Of a stretch of 8,964 nt of DNA, positions 1 through 7,318 are shown one piece after another. This stretch comes from Bacteroidota bacterium (GTDB taxonomy: Bacteria; Bacteroidota; Bacteroidia; Sphingobacteriales; Sphingobacteriaceae). Position 1 is the stretch's first letter; the number at the start of each line of letters is the position of its first letter. Under the pieces are notes generated by a model. That model was given only the letters and a program-made list of their open reading frames with translations, ran no database searches and was not told where the DNA came from. The stretch lies in assembly GCA_013286985.1 (NCBI GenBank), contig JABDEQ010000088.1:1-8964 (forward strand), in the 5' to 3' direction. Position numbers and translations under genes: made by a program.

Positions 1-930
1 TTGCTTACATTCTTCTTCCGAAAATTCAGGCTCAAACGTACTGTGGATTATATCCAAATGCTCCAAACGGTGACGAAGATCGTGCTTGATATTATCAAAC
101 GACGAAACAAATTCCGGATCAATAACAATATGGGCAGTTAGCGCATTCTCTGTGGTGCTTAGCGCCCAAACATGCATGTGGTGTACATCAATAACGCCTT
201 TGGCTTTCAATAAGCTGGCCTTAATTTTATCAAGGTCCATTTCTTTTGGTACGCCATCCATTTCTAGTCGTAAACTATCTTTAAGCAGGCTCCAGGTGCC
301 TTTTAATATCACTATGGCTATAATTAAACTTACAACGCTGTCAATCCAGTAAAAGTTGGTGAAGTAAATAATGATACCCGATATTACCACCCCGAATGAT
401 ACAATGGCGTCCATAGCCATGTGCATATAAGCACCTTTAACATTCAGATCGGTATCTTTATCCTTAACAAATAACCATGCTGTAAATGCATTTATTCCAA
501 TACCAATAAATGATACCCAAGCCATAGTACCACCATCAACCTTTTCAGGGGTAATAAAACGTGTTATAGCTTCGTACCCGATAAAACCTACCGATACAAA
601 TAAAATAAGGGCATTAAAGAAGGATACAATAATGGTTGATCTTTTATAGCCATAGGTGTATTGGCTGTTTGCGTTTACCTTAGTTAGCTTAAATGCCAAT
701 AAAGCAAGAGCCAAGCCTGCAACATCACCCAGATTATGACCAGCATCGGTTAAAAGCGACAGTGAATGGGTTATTAACCCGGCTACCACTTCTACAACAA
801 CAAAAATCGAATTAAGGATAATACCTACAATAAAGGCATTATTAAGGTGATCAAGTTTTGGAGTATGATCGTGGTGATGATGACCGTGACCATGTGAATG
901 ATCGTGCGAATGACTGTGACCTAATGACAT
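1..930 (-). CDS. Cation diffusion facilitator (Zn/Cd/Co-type efflux transporter), 3' end cut by window
   Basis: The reading frame begins at the ATG at 930 and stays open to position 1 (310 residues). It has no stop in the window, so only a short C-terminal stretch is missing; CDF proteins are usually about 300-330 residues. The N-terminus is a histidine-rich tail with 11 His among residues 5-22, a common metal-binding feature of zinc CDFs. About six membrane segments follow (roughly 31-52, 57-80, 96-118, 136-156, 171-190, 193-212). TM2 carries TDAGHNLGD (His65/Asp69) and TM5 carries HMAMD (His170/Asp174). These are the paired HxxxD motifs that form the transport site and favour Zn2+/Cd2+. A cytoplasmic C-terminal domain follows, with HHMHVWALS at about 210-218. 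The family exports divalent metal from the cytoplasm by proton antiport. It lies 47 bp downstream of the hydroxylase gene on the same strand and may share its transcript. Family assignment is firm; the exact metal is inferred. Confidence 0.95.
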   Translation of the reverse strand, partial: MSLGHSHSHDHSHGHGHHHHDHTPKLDHLNNAFIVGIILNSIFVVVEVVAGLITHSLSLLTDAGHNLGDVAGLALALLAFKLTKVNANSQYTYGYKRSTIIVSFFNALILFVSVGFIGYEAITRFITPEKVDGGTMAWVSFIGIGINAFTAWLFVKDKDTDLNVKGAYMHMAMDAIVSFGVVISGIIIYFTNFYWIDSVVSLIIAIVILKGTWSLLKDSLRLEMDGVPKEMDLDKIKASLLKAKGVIDVHHMHVWALSTTENALTAHIVIDPEFVSSFDNIKHDLRHRLEHLDIIHSTFEPEFSEEECKQ

Positions 931-956
931 GGGCGCAAATTTAGTTATTTGCGTCC
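931..956 (-). promoter_or_regulatory. Inverted repeat directly upstream of the CDF start codon
   Basis: Arms CGCAAAT (934-940) and ATTTGCG (947-953) are perfect reverse complements around a 6-nt spacer. Two more pairs (931/956, 932/955) form beyond one mismatch. The repeat touches the CDF ATG, so in an mRNA it would fold over the ribosome-binding region; as DNA it could be an operator for a dimeric regulator. No T-run follows, so it is not a typical intrinsic terminator. The structure is seen directly; a regulatory role, perhaps metal-responsive, is inference. Confidence 0.4.
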
Positions 957-977
957 ATGAATGCCAGTAAACAACGA

Positions 978-1913
978 TTAAAAGAAGATTAGATACAAAA
1001 TAAGCAGCATTAATGCATATTTAACCGCGTAGTAAAGGTTGCGGTTATAAGCTTTAATACGTTTACCTACCAGCCTGATAGAGTACACATATCTGAACGC
1101 TTTATTGATGTTGCCCGTTTTATCTTCGCCCATATTGGGTGATACCGCGGCGGCCATAATAAACCAGCCGAAAAATTTATTCCACGCGCGGCCAAACATG
1201 GTTTTAACTGGTCTCTCAATATCGCAAAATAAAATAATGCGGTCTATATCGGTCTTATTTTCAGCGTAGTGGATATAGGTTTCGTCAAAAATAACATCCT
1301 CGCCATCTTTCCAGGCATAGCTTTGACCATCAACTACAATATGGCAAAGTTCAGAGTTTGGGGTTATTAAACCCAGGTGATAGCGCAAGGAACCTGCATA
1401 AGGATCGCGGTGCATCAGCAATTCACTGCCGGCAGGTAAAACGGCAAACATAGCTGCTTTAACATTGGGTATTTGCTGAATAAGCTCAATGGTTTGCGGA
1501 CAATATTTTTTTGCAGATGGATGAAAATCATCATACCATTTTAAATAAAAACGTTTCCAACCGCGTCTGAAAAACGAGTTGAAGCCCATATCATTATATT
1601 TATCAGATCCTTTTATCAGTTCCTCACGCTCCAGTTGCAAAGCCTCGTCGCGTATGGTTTGCCAGTTGTCTTTTAACAGATTTAATTGCGGAAAGTGGGA
1701 CTGACTGATGTACGGTTGATTCTCAACTGCCGAAAAAGCATACATCGGCATGTTAATGGGAGCCATAAAGGTTGAGTGATCAGTCAATTGCCTGAAAAAC
1801 TTAAAACGCACCTTGCCACGGTAATGAACTATAACCGTAGATATAATTAGAATATAAAATAAGATGAATTTTACCGATAGCAGCTCTGTAACAATTTGGT
1901 GCATATAGTTCAT
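978..1913 (-). CDS. Aspartyl/asparaginyl beta-hydroxylase family protein, LpxO-like, membrane-anchored
   Basis: This 311-residue protein has the 2-oxoglutarate/Fe(II) dioxygenase core of the Asp/Asn beta-hydroxylase family (PF05118). The iron ligands appear as His168-Arg-Asp170 in SELLMHRDPYAGSLRYHLGL, with the distal His215 in DETYIHYAENK. Arg225 in TDIDRIILFCDIERP is the expected 2-oxoglutarate salt-bridge residue. A hydrophobic segment at about 14-30 and another at about 292-311 suggest anchoring at the inner membrane. Length and core match LpxO, which 2-hydroxylates an acyl chain of lipid A, so an envelope-lipid substrate is plausible; a peptide substrate cannot be excluded. ATG 1913 was chosen as the first Met; Met4 (1904) is an alternative start, and no strong Shine-Dalgarno sequence is visible. 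The promoter at 1953-1985 would drive it, and the CDF gene follows 47 bp downstream. The family call is strong; the LpxO function is inferred. Confidence 0.88.
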   Translation of the reverse strand: MNYMHQIVTELLSVKFILFYILIISTVIVHYRGKVRFKFFRQLTDHSTFMAPINMPMYAFSAVENQPYISQSHFPQLNLLKDNWQTIRDEALQLEREELIKGSDKYNDMGFNSFFRRGWKRFYLKWYDDFHPSAKKYCPQTIELIQQIPNVKAAMFAVLPAGSELLMHRDPYAGSLRYHLGLITPNSELCHIVVDGQSYAWKDGEDVIFDETYIHYAENKTDIDRIILFCDIERPVKTMFGRAWNKFFGWFIMAAAVSPNMGEDKTGNINKAFRYVYSIRLVGKRIKAYNRNLYYAVKYALMLLILYLIFF

Positions 1914-1952
1914 ATTTTGCTCAAAAGTAGGGATATCAGCTTTCTAAACGAC

Positions 1953-1985
1953 CAAATTTAACTAATGTTATTTTATTTTGACAAA
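1953..1985 (-). promoter_or_regulatory. Bacteroidota-type promoter for the hydroxylase gene
   Basis: Read on the minus strand, TTTG (1985-1982) is followed after 21 nt by TAAATTTG (1960-1953). This is an exact match to the Bacteroidota sigma-ABfr -7 element TAnnTTTG, with a -33 TTG-type element at slightly more than the usual spacing of about 19 nt. Transcription would begin about 30 nt before the ATG at 1913. The -33 element overlaps the end of the T-tract of the rlmH terminator. The assignment rests on consensus match and position only. Confidence 0.5.
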
Positions 1986-2013
1986 AAACTGACTAATATA
2001 GATTATTGGTCAG
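1983..2013 (-). terminator. Intrinsic terminator downstream of rlmH
   Basis: On the minus strand CTGACCAATA (2013-2004) pairs with TATTAGTCAG (1998-1989). That is ten pairs, one of them a G-T wobble, around a 5-nt loop, followed at once by six T residues (1988-1983). Hairpin plus U-tract lies about 65 nt after the rlmH stop codon and separates rlmH from the hydroxylase gene. Confidence 0.7.
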
Positions 2014-2078
2014 GGTTGTTTTTTAGCTATTGATGGAGGTGGAAATTTAATTATTACAGGGTATTTGCAGCTAAATTA

Positions 2079-2552
2079 TTATTCGTGGTGATACGGTTCG
2101 CCTTTCATTATGGTATAAGCGCGATACAGTTGTTCAATAAAAAATAAACGCACCATTTGATGCGAAAAAGTCATGGGCGATAAGGACAATTTATCATTGG
2201 CGCGGTCATAAACCGATTGATCAAATCCATAGGGGCCACCAACAATAAAAACCATGCTGGCAACAGAACCAATTTCTTTTTTTTCGATATAAGCAGCAAA
2301 TTTTACTGATGACAGCTCCATGCCTTTTTCGTCCAGTAAAATAACGTAATCCAGGGGTGTTATTTTTTTGAGGATAAGCTCGGCCTCTTTAGCTTTTTGC
2401 TGTTCGCGGGTTAAGGCTTTAGTATTTTTGAGCTCATCCAGATCAATGATAGATAGCCTGGTATAATGTTTTAAACGTTTAACATATTTTTCGATGCCAT
2501 CTTTTAAATAAGCATCCTCAGTTTTGCCAACGGTTAAAAAAGTGATCTTCAT
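2079..2552 (-). CDS. rlmH: 23S rRNA (pseudouridine1915-N3)-methyltransferase RlmH
   Basis: RlmH uses S-adenosylmethionine to methylate pseudouridine 1915 in helix 69 of 23S rRNA, acting on assembled 70S ribosomes. The protein starts MKITFLTVGK and is 157 residues, close to the usual family length (about 155-160). Visible SPOUT-type features are LLDEKG (72-77), the SAM-site loop FIVGGPYGF (102-110), and the conserved C-terminal stretch with SHQMVRLFFIEQLYRA (130-145), ending in YHHE. The frame stays open upstream to an ATG at 2621. That start would add 23 unconserved residues and overlap the divergent gene, so the ATG at 2552 is preferred. It is transcribed divergently from the MutS-like gene across a 59-bp AT-rich gap, and a hairpin/T-tract terminator follows it. 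Identification is very secure. Confidence 0.97.
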   Translation of the reverse strand: MKITFLTVGKTEDAYLKDGIEKYVKRLKHYTRLSIIDLDELKNTKALTREQQKAKEAELILKKITPLDYVILLDEKGMELSSVKFAAYIEKKEIGSVASMVFIVGGPYGFDQSVYDRANDKLSLSPMTFSHQMVRLFFIEQLYRAYTIMKGEPYHHE

Positions 2553-2611
2553 GAAATAAATAAAATGTTTATTAAAATATATCCGTTTATTTAGCCTGAT
2601 TTTTATTGAAA

Positions 2612-4423
2612 ATGGAACCAAACATTATTGACCATTACCGCCAAACATCAGCATTAGCCCAACAGGAAGCTGACAAATATAAGAAACTGGCAAATAACTA
2701 TGGCCTATACAGGCTGGCGGCATTCGGGCTGTTTATCCTTTCTGTTTGCTTCGCTATTGCTGTTGATGACATCGGTATTATAGCTTTTACAGTAGCCGTT
2801 TTAATTATTTGCTTTAGCTGGCTTATAAAAAAGCAAAACCACTTTGAAACGCAACGCAATTATTATCAGGACATAAAAAAAGTAAATGAAAATGAAATAG
2901 TGAGTATTCAAAGCCGGGGCAATATGTATGATAATGGTGCAATGTTTAGTAACGAGAAATATTATTATGCATCTGATCTGGATATTTTCGGCAGCAATTC
3001 ATTGTTTCAACTCATAAACAGGGCAGCCACTTTTCCGGGTATGGTAAAGCTGGCTAAATGGCTAAGTGCACCTGCTGCCAAAGAGGTTATTATAAAGCGT
3101 CAGCAGGCGGTTGATGAAATAGCCGGTAAAAATGAATGGAAGCTTGATCTGCAGGCTCATCTCTTGTTCTCGTTAAAACAACAACGTGAACAAATCAAAA
3201 ACCTGCTCGAATACTTAAAAATACCGGTTGAATTAGAAAATGAAAAATGGCTGAACCTGTATAGCAAAATAGCGCCCTACCTAATGCTTGGGGTTATTAT
3301 AGTGGCTGTATTTTATATGCCGGTGCGTTATTTTGTTCCGGTGCTAATGCTGTTTAATAACCGGCTGGTTTCATCGCGGAAAGAAGCTGTCAATAAGACG
3401 GACCTGATTGCCGGAAGAATTGGTAAAACACTGGCCCATTTTGTACTGGCCTTTAAAAGTATTGAAGATGAAGATTGGCAGTCGGCTTATTTACAGCAGG
3501 TATCGGCAAAAATTAAAACAGGAGAGGGGCAACATGTTTCTGATAAGATACAACAGCTTTCGCGCCATATCAATAAACTGAATTACCGCTTAAACCTGGT
3601 GATTCAATTTGTGCTTAATATTTTTTATTTGTGGGATATAAGGCAGGTAATAGCCATTGAAAACTGGAAAAAAAACAATCACCAGAGTTTTGAAATAGCT
3701 TTTGATGTAGTTGCCGGGTTTGAGGCCATCATTAGCCTGGCAAGTTTGCGCATTAATTACCCTGATTGGTGTATGCCTCAAATTGCCAGTGGCGAAGGCT
3801 ATACCGTAATAGCAAAAAAGATCTCGCATCCGCTGATTAATAGTGATAAAAGGGTTGATAATGATTTTGAACTGAAGAATACCTTTAAAATCGACATTAT
3901 AACAGGCTCGAACATGGCCGGTAAGAGTACCTTTTTACGCACTATAGGAATTAATACCGTACTGGCGCTTTGTGGTGCACCGGTTTGTGCAGCTGAAATG
4001 GAAGTTTCAGTTATTATTATCATTACCTATATGCGGATTAAGGATTCGCTGAATGAGAGCACCTCTACCTTTAAGGCCGAACTTGACCGCTTGCAAATGC
4101 TGCTGAAGGCGGTTGAGAGCGATCAGAAGGTTTTCTTTTTAATTGATGAAATGCTGCGTGGCACCAATTCGGTTGATAAGTACCGCGGCTCAAAAGCAGT
4201 AATAGAGCAATTGATTAAAAAGAAAGGAGTGGGGATGGTTGCTACACACGATTTACAAATTGCCGAACTGGAAGCCGCCCATCCTGATTATGTACGCAAT
4301 TTTTACTTCGATATAAAAGTAAAAGATGGCGAAATGCTGTTTGATTACAAGCTAAAACACGGCGAATGTAAAACCTTTAACGCTTCGCTTTTACTTAAAC
4401 AGATAGGTATTGAGGTAGAGTAG
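2612..4423 (+). CDS. Membrane-anchored MutS-family ATPase (MutS domain V protein)
   Basis: This 603-residue protein has a MutS-type ABC ATPase at its C-terminus. Walker A is TGSNMAGKST (431-440), the signature-like region is NESTSTFKAELDRL (481-494), Walker B is VFFLIDE (507-513), and the switch His motif is ATHD (544-547). The N-terminal half lacks the mismatch-recognition domain of true MutS and has no FxE motif. Instead it has two adjacent transmembrane helices (about 31-52 and 53-73) and a third hydrophobic stretch (about 219-248). The middle (about 120-400) resembles the MutS core/lever region. Bacteroidota proteins like this are usually annotated as DNA mismatch repair proteins, but the architecture argues for a different, membrane-associated role that is not established. 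The first ATG (2612) was chosen over an in-frame TTG two codons upstream. The residue run SVIIIITYMRI (466-476) is encoded by an ATT-rich stretch and looks low in complexity. It converges on the receptor gene across a structured gap. Confidence 0.88.
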   Translation: MEPNIIDHYRQTSALAQQEADKYKKLANNYGLYRLAAFGLFILSVCFAIAVDDIGIIAFTVAVLIICFSWLIKKQNHFETQRNYYQDIKKVNENEIVSIQSRGNMYDNGAMFSNEKYYYASDLDIFGSNSLFQLINRAATFPGMVKLAKWLSAPAAKEVIIKRQQAVDEIAGKNEWKLDLQAHLLFSLKQQREQIKNLLEYLKIPVELENEKWLNLYSKIAPYLMLGVIIVAVFYMPVRYFVPVLMLFNNRLVSSRKEAVNKTDLIAGRIGKTLAHFVLAFKSIEDEDWQSAYLQQVSAKIKTGEGQHVSDKIQQLSRHINKLNYRLNLVIQFVLNIFYLWDIRQVIAIENWKKNNHQSFEIAFDVVAGFEAIISLASLRINYPDWCMPQIASGEGYTVIAKKISHPLINSDKRVDNDFELKNTFKIDIITGSNMAGKSTFLRTIGINTVLALCGAPVCAAEMEVSVIIIITYMRIKDSLNESTSTFKAELDRLQMLLKAVESDQKVFFLIDEMLRGTNSVDKYRGSKAVIEQLIKKKGVGMVATHDLQIAELEAAHPDYVRNFYFDIKVKDGEMLFDYKLKHGECKTFNASLLLKQIGIEVE

Positions 4424-4429
4424 GTGGGT

Positions 4430-4478
4430 AGTCCTAAGTCTTGAGTAGGAAGTCTTTAGTCAAGAGCCAAGGGTCAGG
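4430..4478 (+). repeat. Degenerate 7-bp tandem repeats, left arm (AGTCnnn x7)
   Basis: Seven consecutive heptamers can be read in register: AGTCCTA, AGTCTTG, AGTAGGA, AGTCTTT, AGTCAAG, AGCCAAG, GGTCAGG. They start six bases after the stop codon of the MutS-like gene. The same heptad pattern recurs in inverted orientation at 4604-4638, and AAGTCTTGAGT (4436-4446) is an exact reverse complement of 4629-4639. The repeat pattern is seen directly; its origin and role are unknown. Confidence 0.65.
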
Positions 4479-4548
4479 AAACAAAAACTGGTGTGCTTAA
4501 TTCTTTTCTGTTAAATAAGTATGTGCGCAAGGGCATTCCTCATAAACA

Positions 4549-4593
4549 AAGAAACAGGAACCGGAGATGTTATCTCCCTGATTCCTGTTTCTT
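4549..4593. terminator. Long perfect hairpin between convergent genes, probable bidirectional terminator
   Basis: AAGAAACAGGAA (4549-4560) pairs perfectly with TTCCTGTTTCTT (4582-4593). An inner stem GGAGAT/ATCTCC (4563-4568 with 4572-4577) closes a GTT loop, giving 18 pairs in 45 nt. It lies about 125 nt after the MutS-like stop and about 55 nt beyond the receptor stop, where both genes need termination. There is no uninterrupted T-tract on either strand, only T-rich flanks (TTTCTTAATC on plus, TTTCTTTGTT on minus). It could instead be the core of a dispersed structured repeat. Confidence 0.55.
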
Positions 4594-4603
4594 AATCTTA
4601 GAT

Positions 4604-4638
4604 TTTGACTGTCGACTTAAAACTTCAGACTCAAGACT
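4604..4638 (-). repeat. Degenerate 7-bp tandem repeats, right arm (inverted AGTCnnn x5)
   Basis: Read on the minus strand from 4638: AGTCTTG, AGTCTGA, AGTTTTA, AGTCGAC, AGTCAAA, five heptamers in register. They point inward toward the hairpin at 4549-4593, mirroring the plus-strand heptads at 4430-4478. The array ends 13 bp before the receptor stop codon. Together the two arms and hairpin make a roughly 210-bp inverted-repeat element without coding capacity. Confidence 0.6.
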
Positions 4639-4651
4639 TCTTCAAACAAGA

Positions 4652-7156
4652 CTATTGGCCACCTATGCCACCCTGGTCGCCTTGTTTCTGATCATCATTC
4701 AAGCCTTTCTTTTGTTGTTGAGGATTGCTAAAGCTTACTTTACCAAAAGTGTAGCTAAATGTTAACCCCACAGAGCGGAAAGGGAACTCAAACTTGCTGG
4801 TTTGTGAAAACCCTGGGCTTGTAGTGCTTGAGTTAAAGTCTTTGTATTTGCTGAATGGCTCAATCGTATTAATACCAATAGAGGCCTTTTTGTTAAGTAT
4901 TTGTTTTCTTACGCCTGCGCCCAATATACTGAATGCCGGATTGCTTCCCTGTATGGTATATCTTGGTGAATTTTCAACTGCAAATACTTCGGCAATGAAA
5001 CCATTACTCAATGTTACCGACCCGCTTAAGAAAGCATTGTATGATATTCTGACACTATTTTCTGTTTGGAAACTGCTAAATTGCGGATAAGCAGTTGGGT
5101 CGAACGTAAACGCGTTGATACTTCCCCTGATAGTTAAAATCTTAATTGGGTTTATTGATCCGAAAAAGCTTGCGCCAAATGAATTGTTTGTACCTATGTT
5201 ATAGTATCTTGAAAGCGTGCCACTCGTCAAACCACCAGGACCGTCATTAACAGGAATAATTGTTGTTATATTCTGAATCAATCCATCATTATACTTATAA
5301 TAAACCGAGAAGTTAATTACGGATGATTTAATGAACGTGTTATAGTTTAACTCAACAGTTTGTGATGTTTCCGGACCTAAGGTTGGATTACCCACAGTTT
5401 GAGCTAATATATTGCTCTTGTTAAGAAACGGATTTAAGTATTGTAAGCTTGGCCGTGTTATGCGTTTGCTATAACTTAACTTAAGAGTTTGCGTTGGCGT
5501 AAGTGCTTTTTGCAAAGTTAAGCTTGGAATAAATGTGTTGTAATTTTGGCTGAACGGGGACAAAGCTTCTGAATTATTTATCGGATCGCCATGAATATCA
5601 GTGTTTTCAATTCTCGCTCCGGCTAAAATGGTATAACTTTTTGGCATAGTAACGGTTAATACACCGTAGCCAGCACTAACATTTTGATTATAATTATATA
5701 AATTGGAGTTAATTGGATCGAACACCAAAGTACCGGTACTATCAGGTGAAAATACATTCGATGTACTGTTTATTCTTCTGATAATCTCTTTACCGCCAGC
5801 TTCCAGTTTTAAAATCTTATTGATAGGTAAAGTATAATCTAACTGGACAGTATATTCATTATTAACACCATCAATATTATCTTCCTGGTTGGCAAAAACA
5901 GACGAGAATATGGTAGTATAATCCGTTACAATAGAACTATGGCTCCATTGGGTTGATAAACTAATTTCTTCACCTTCTTTGTGGAATTTATGGGTATAAT
6001 CAATATTCCAGTCAAAGCCTCCGAAAGAGTTATGACCAACTGTATTTGAGGTGTAGTTATAATCGTTGCCTGCATCAAAAAAATCTTCTTTGAAGTTTGT
6101 CGAAGTAGCATTGGTATTAAACGTACCGTCAGTTACCCTAAAGGTCGATGTTATGTTATTATACTTATTAAAGTCATAACCTACCGTAAAAGACCCTAAA
6201 AAGCTATATCGCTTAACACGGCTTGTGCCGTTACTTGATTGTGTGGTATGAGTAGTGCTATCGGGATGGAAATCCTGGTTAAATTGCGTAATAGACGTTT
6301 GCGGCCAGGTAAAGTTACCACCAAAGTTAGCCGAAAGTGTTAAACGGTTTTTGGTGTAGTTGATATTGGCGTTACCATTATTTTGACGTGTACCAAAACC
6401 ACCGCTTACTGAACCACTTAACCCCGACATATTTGTTTGCTTGGTTACGATGTTGATAATACCGGCGGTACCTTCTGCATCATATTTGGCAGATGGATTG
6501 GTAATAACTTCGATTGATTTGATCTGGTCGGCCGGAATAGCTTTCAATAAATCAGATAAACTGGCTGCTGTTGCACCAGAGGGTTTGCCGTTAATTAATA
6601 CACGCACGTTGCCGTCACCACGGACAGAAACGTTACCATTTATATCCACAGCAACCAATGGCACTTTCTGTAATACGTCTGATGCATTGCCACCTGCCGC
6701 TGTAAGGTCCTTCTCCACATTATAAACCAATTTATCAATGTGATTTTCAACTAAAGCCTTTTGGCCGGTAACGGTTACTTCTTTTAACACCTTTTGGCCT
6801 GGCGAAACCAAAACCTGCCCTAAATTTTTATCGGGCTTTGAATCGGTAGTAACTACGGGGTCAATTGTTTTAGACGGATAGCCGATAAATGTAATAACTA
6901 ACTTATAACTGCCGGGTTTTACACCATCCAGCTTAAAGTTTCCTTTTTCGTCGGTAACAACACCTGTCATCGGGCTTTTGCCGCCACTATGGTATAAACC
7001 TACAGAAGCATAGTCCATAGGTTTTTTGGTAACAGAATCAATCAGTGTACCTGATATTTTCCCTACTGTAGTCGATCCTCCTCCTGCGCCAAACTGTGCG
7101 TTGGCTGCCGTCGCAAAACAACAAAATATTGCTATAATTATGTAAAAACGCTTCAT
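4652..7156 (-). CDS. Outer-membrane TonB-dependent-receptor-like beta-barrel protein
   Basis: The 834-residue protein begins with a signal peptide (MKRFYIIIAI...TAANA, cleavage after about residue 20). A carboxypeptidase-regulatory-like beta-sandwich follows (about 33-105, GKISGTLIDSVTKKPMDYAS ... VTDEKGNFKLDGVKPGSYKL). The plug domain is at about 134-240, with VSVRGDGNVRVLINGKPSG and SIEVITNPSAKYDAEGTAGI. A long barrel runs to about 808, of the outer-membrane beta-barrel type common in Bacteroidota (PF14905-like). The last strand is VGLTFSYTFGKVSF, followed by a Gln/Gly/Asp-rich tail of about 25 residues instead of a terminal aromatic residue. Such proteins import bulky ligands across the outer membrane with TonB energy. 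No SusD-like lipoprotein or glycan enzyme is adjacent, so a polysaccharide-utilisation role is not supported and the ligand is unknown. Transcription follows leuS after a 162-bp gap that holds two small hairpins but no convincing promoter. The ATG at 7156 directly precedes the signal peptide and fixes the start. Confidence 0.92.
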   Translation of the reverse strand: MKRFYIIIAIFCCFATAANAQFGAGGGSTTVGKISGTLIDSVTKKPMDYASVGLYHSGGKSPMTGVVTDEKGNFKLDGVKPGSYKLVITFIGYPSKTIDPVVTTDSKPDKNLGQVLVSPGQKVLKEVTVTGQKALVENHIDKLVYNVEKDLTAAGGNASDVLQKVPLVAVDINGNVSVRGDGNVRVLINGKPSGATAASLSDLLKAIPADQIKSIEVITNPSAKYDAEGTAGIINIVTKQTNMSGLSGSVSGGFGTRQNNGNANINYTKNRLTLSANFGGNFTWPQTSITQFNQDFHPDSTTHTTQSSNGTSRVKRYSFLGSFTVGYDFNKYNNITSTFRVTDGTFNTNATSTNFKEDFFDAGNDYNYTSNTVGHNSFGGFDWNIDYTHKFHKEGEEISLSTQWSHSSIVTDYTTIFSSVFANQEDNIDGVNNEYTVQLDYTLPINKILKLEAGGKEIIRRINSTSNVFSPDSTGTLVFDPINSNLYNYNQNVSAGYGVLTVTMPKSYTILAGARIENTDIHGDPINNSEALSPFSQNYNTFIPSLTLQKALTPTQTLKLSYSKRITRPSLQYLNPFLNKSNILAQTVGNPTLGPETSQTVELNYNTFIKSSVINFSVYYKYNDGLIQNITTIIPVNDGPGGLTSGTLSRYYNIGTNNSFGASFFGSINPIKILTIRGSINAFTFDPTAYPQFSSFQTENSVRISYNAFLSGSVTLSNGFIAEVFAVENSPRYTIQGSNPAFSILGAGVRKQILNKKASIGINTIEPFSKYKDFNSSTTSPGFSQTSKFEFPFRSVGLTFSYTFGKVSFSNPQQQKKGLNDDQKQGDQGGIGGQ

Positions 7157-7273
7157 TTCTGGTAATTTTTCTAATTGGAGGCGAAAATACTTGAAATGTT
7201 ACACGCTTTACCGCTTTATTTTTGACATTAGTTATGTGTAATAAATTAGTTACAATGCAATGTTGCAATTATT

Positions 7274-7304
7274 GTGTCTTTAAGACACTCTGGTGACAAA
7301 CCAG
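7274..7304 (-). terminator. Two tandem short hairpins downstream of leuS
   Basis: On the minus strand, CTGGT/ACCAG (7304-7300 with 7294-7290) is followed at once by GTGTC/GACAC (7288-7284 with 7278-7274), each a 5-bp stem with a 5-nt loop. They begin about 15 nt after the leuS stop. An AT-rich stretch follows (AATAATTG) but not a real T-tract, so termination here is only possible. Nothing else clear is visible in the rest of the 7157-7318 gap. Confidence 0.3.
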
Positions 7305-7318
7305 CCCGCTATTCTTTC

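Noticed and set aside
86..352. Plus-strand open frame opposite the CDF gene
   Set aside because: It is an antisense shadow of a clearly conserved transporter, with no independent coding evidence.
940..958. Tiny minus-strand frame starting at ATG 958 (MDANN) before the CDF gene
   Set aside because: Five codons with no supporting ribosome-binding site; it coincides with the inverted repeat and is probably accidental.
2553..2621. N-terminally extended RlmH starting at 2621
   Set aside because: The 23 extra residues are not typical of RlmH, would overlap the divergent gene, and the family begins MKITFLTVGK-like, matching the ATG at 2552.
3590..4023. Minus-strand open frames within the MutS-like gene
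   Set aside because: They are antisense to the conserved ATPase domain and encode nothing recognisable.
4430..4638. CRISPR array
   Set aside because: The repeats are only 7 bp and contiguous, without spacers of 25-40 bp, and are arranged in opposite orientations.
4493..4765. Small plus-strand protein of 90 residues in the convergent gap
   Set aside because: It runs through the hairpin and inverted heptad repeats and into the antisense of the receptor gene, with no recognisable domain.
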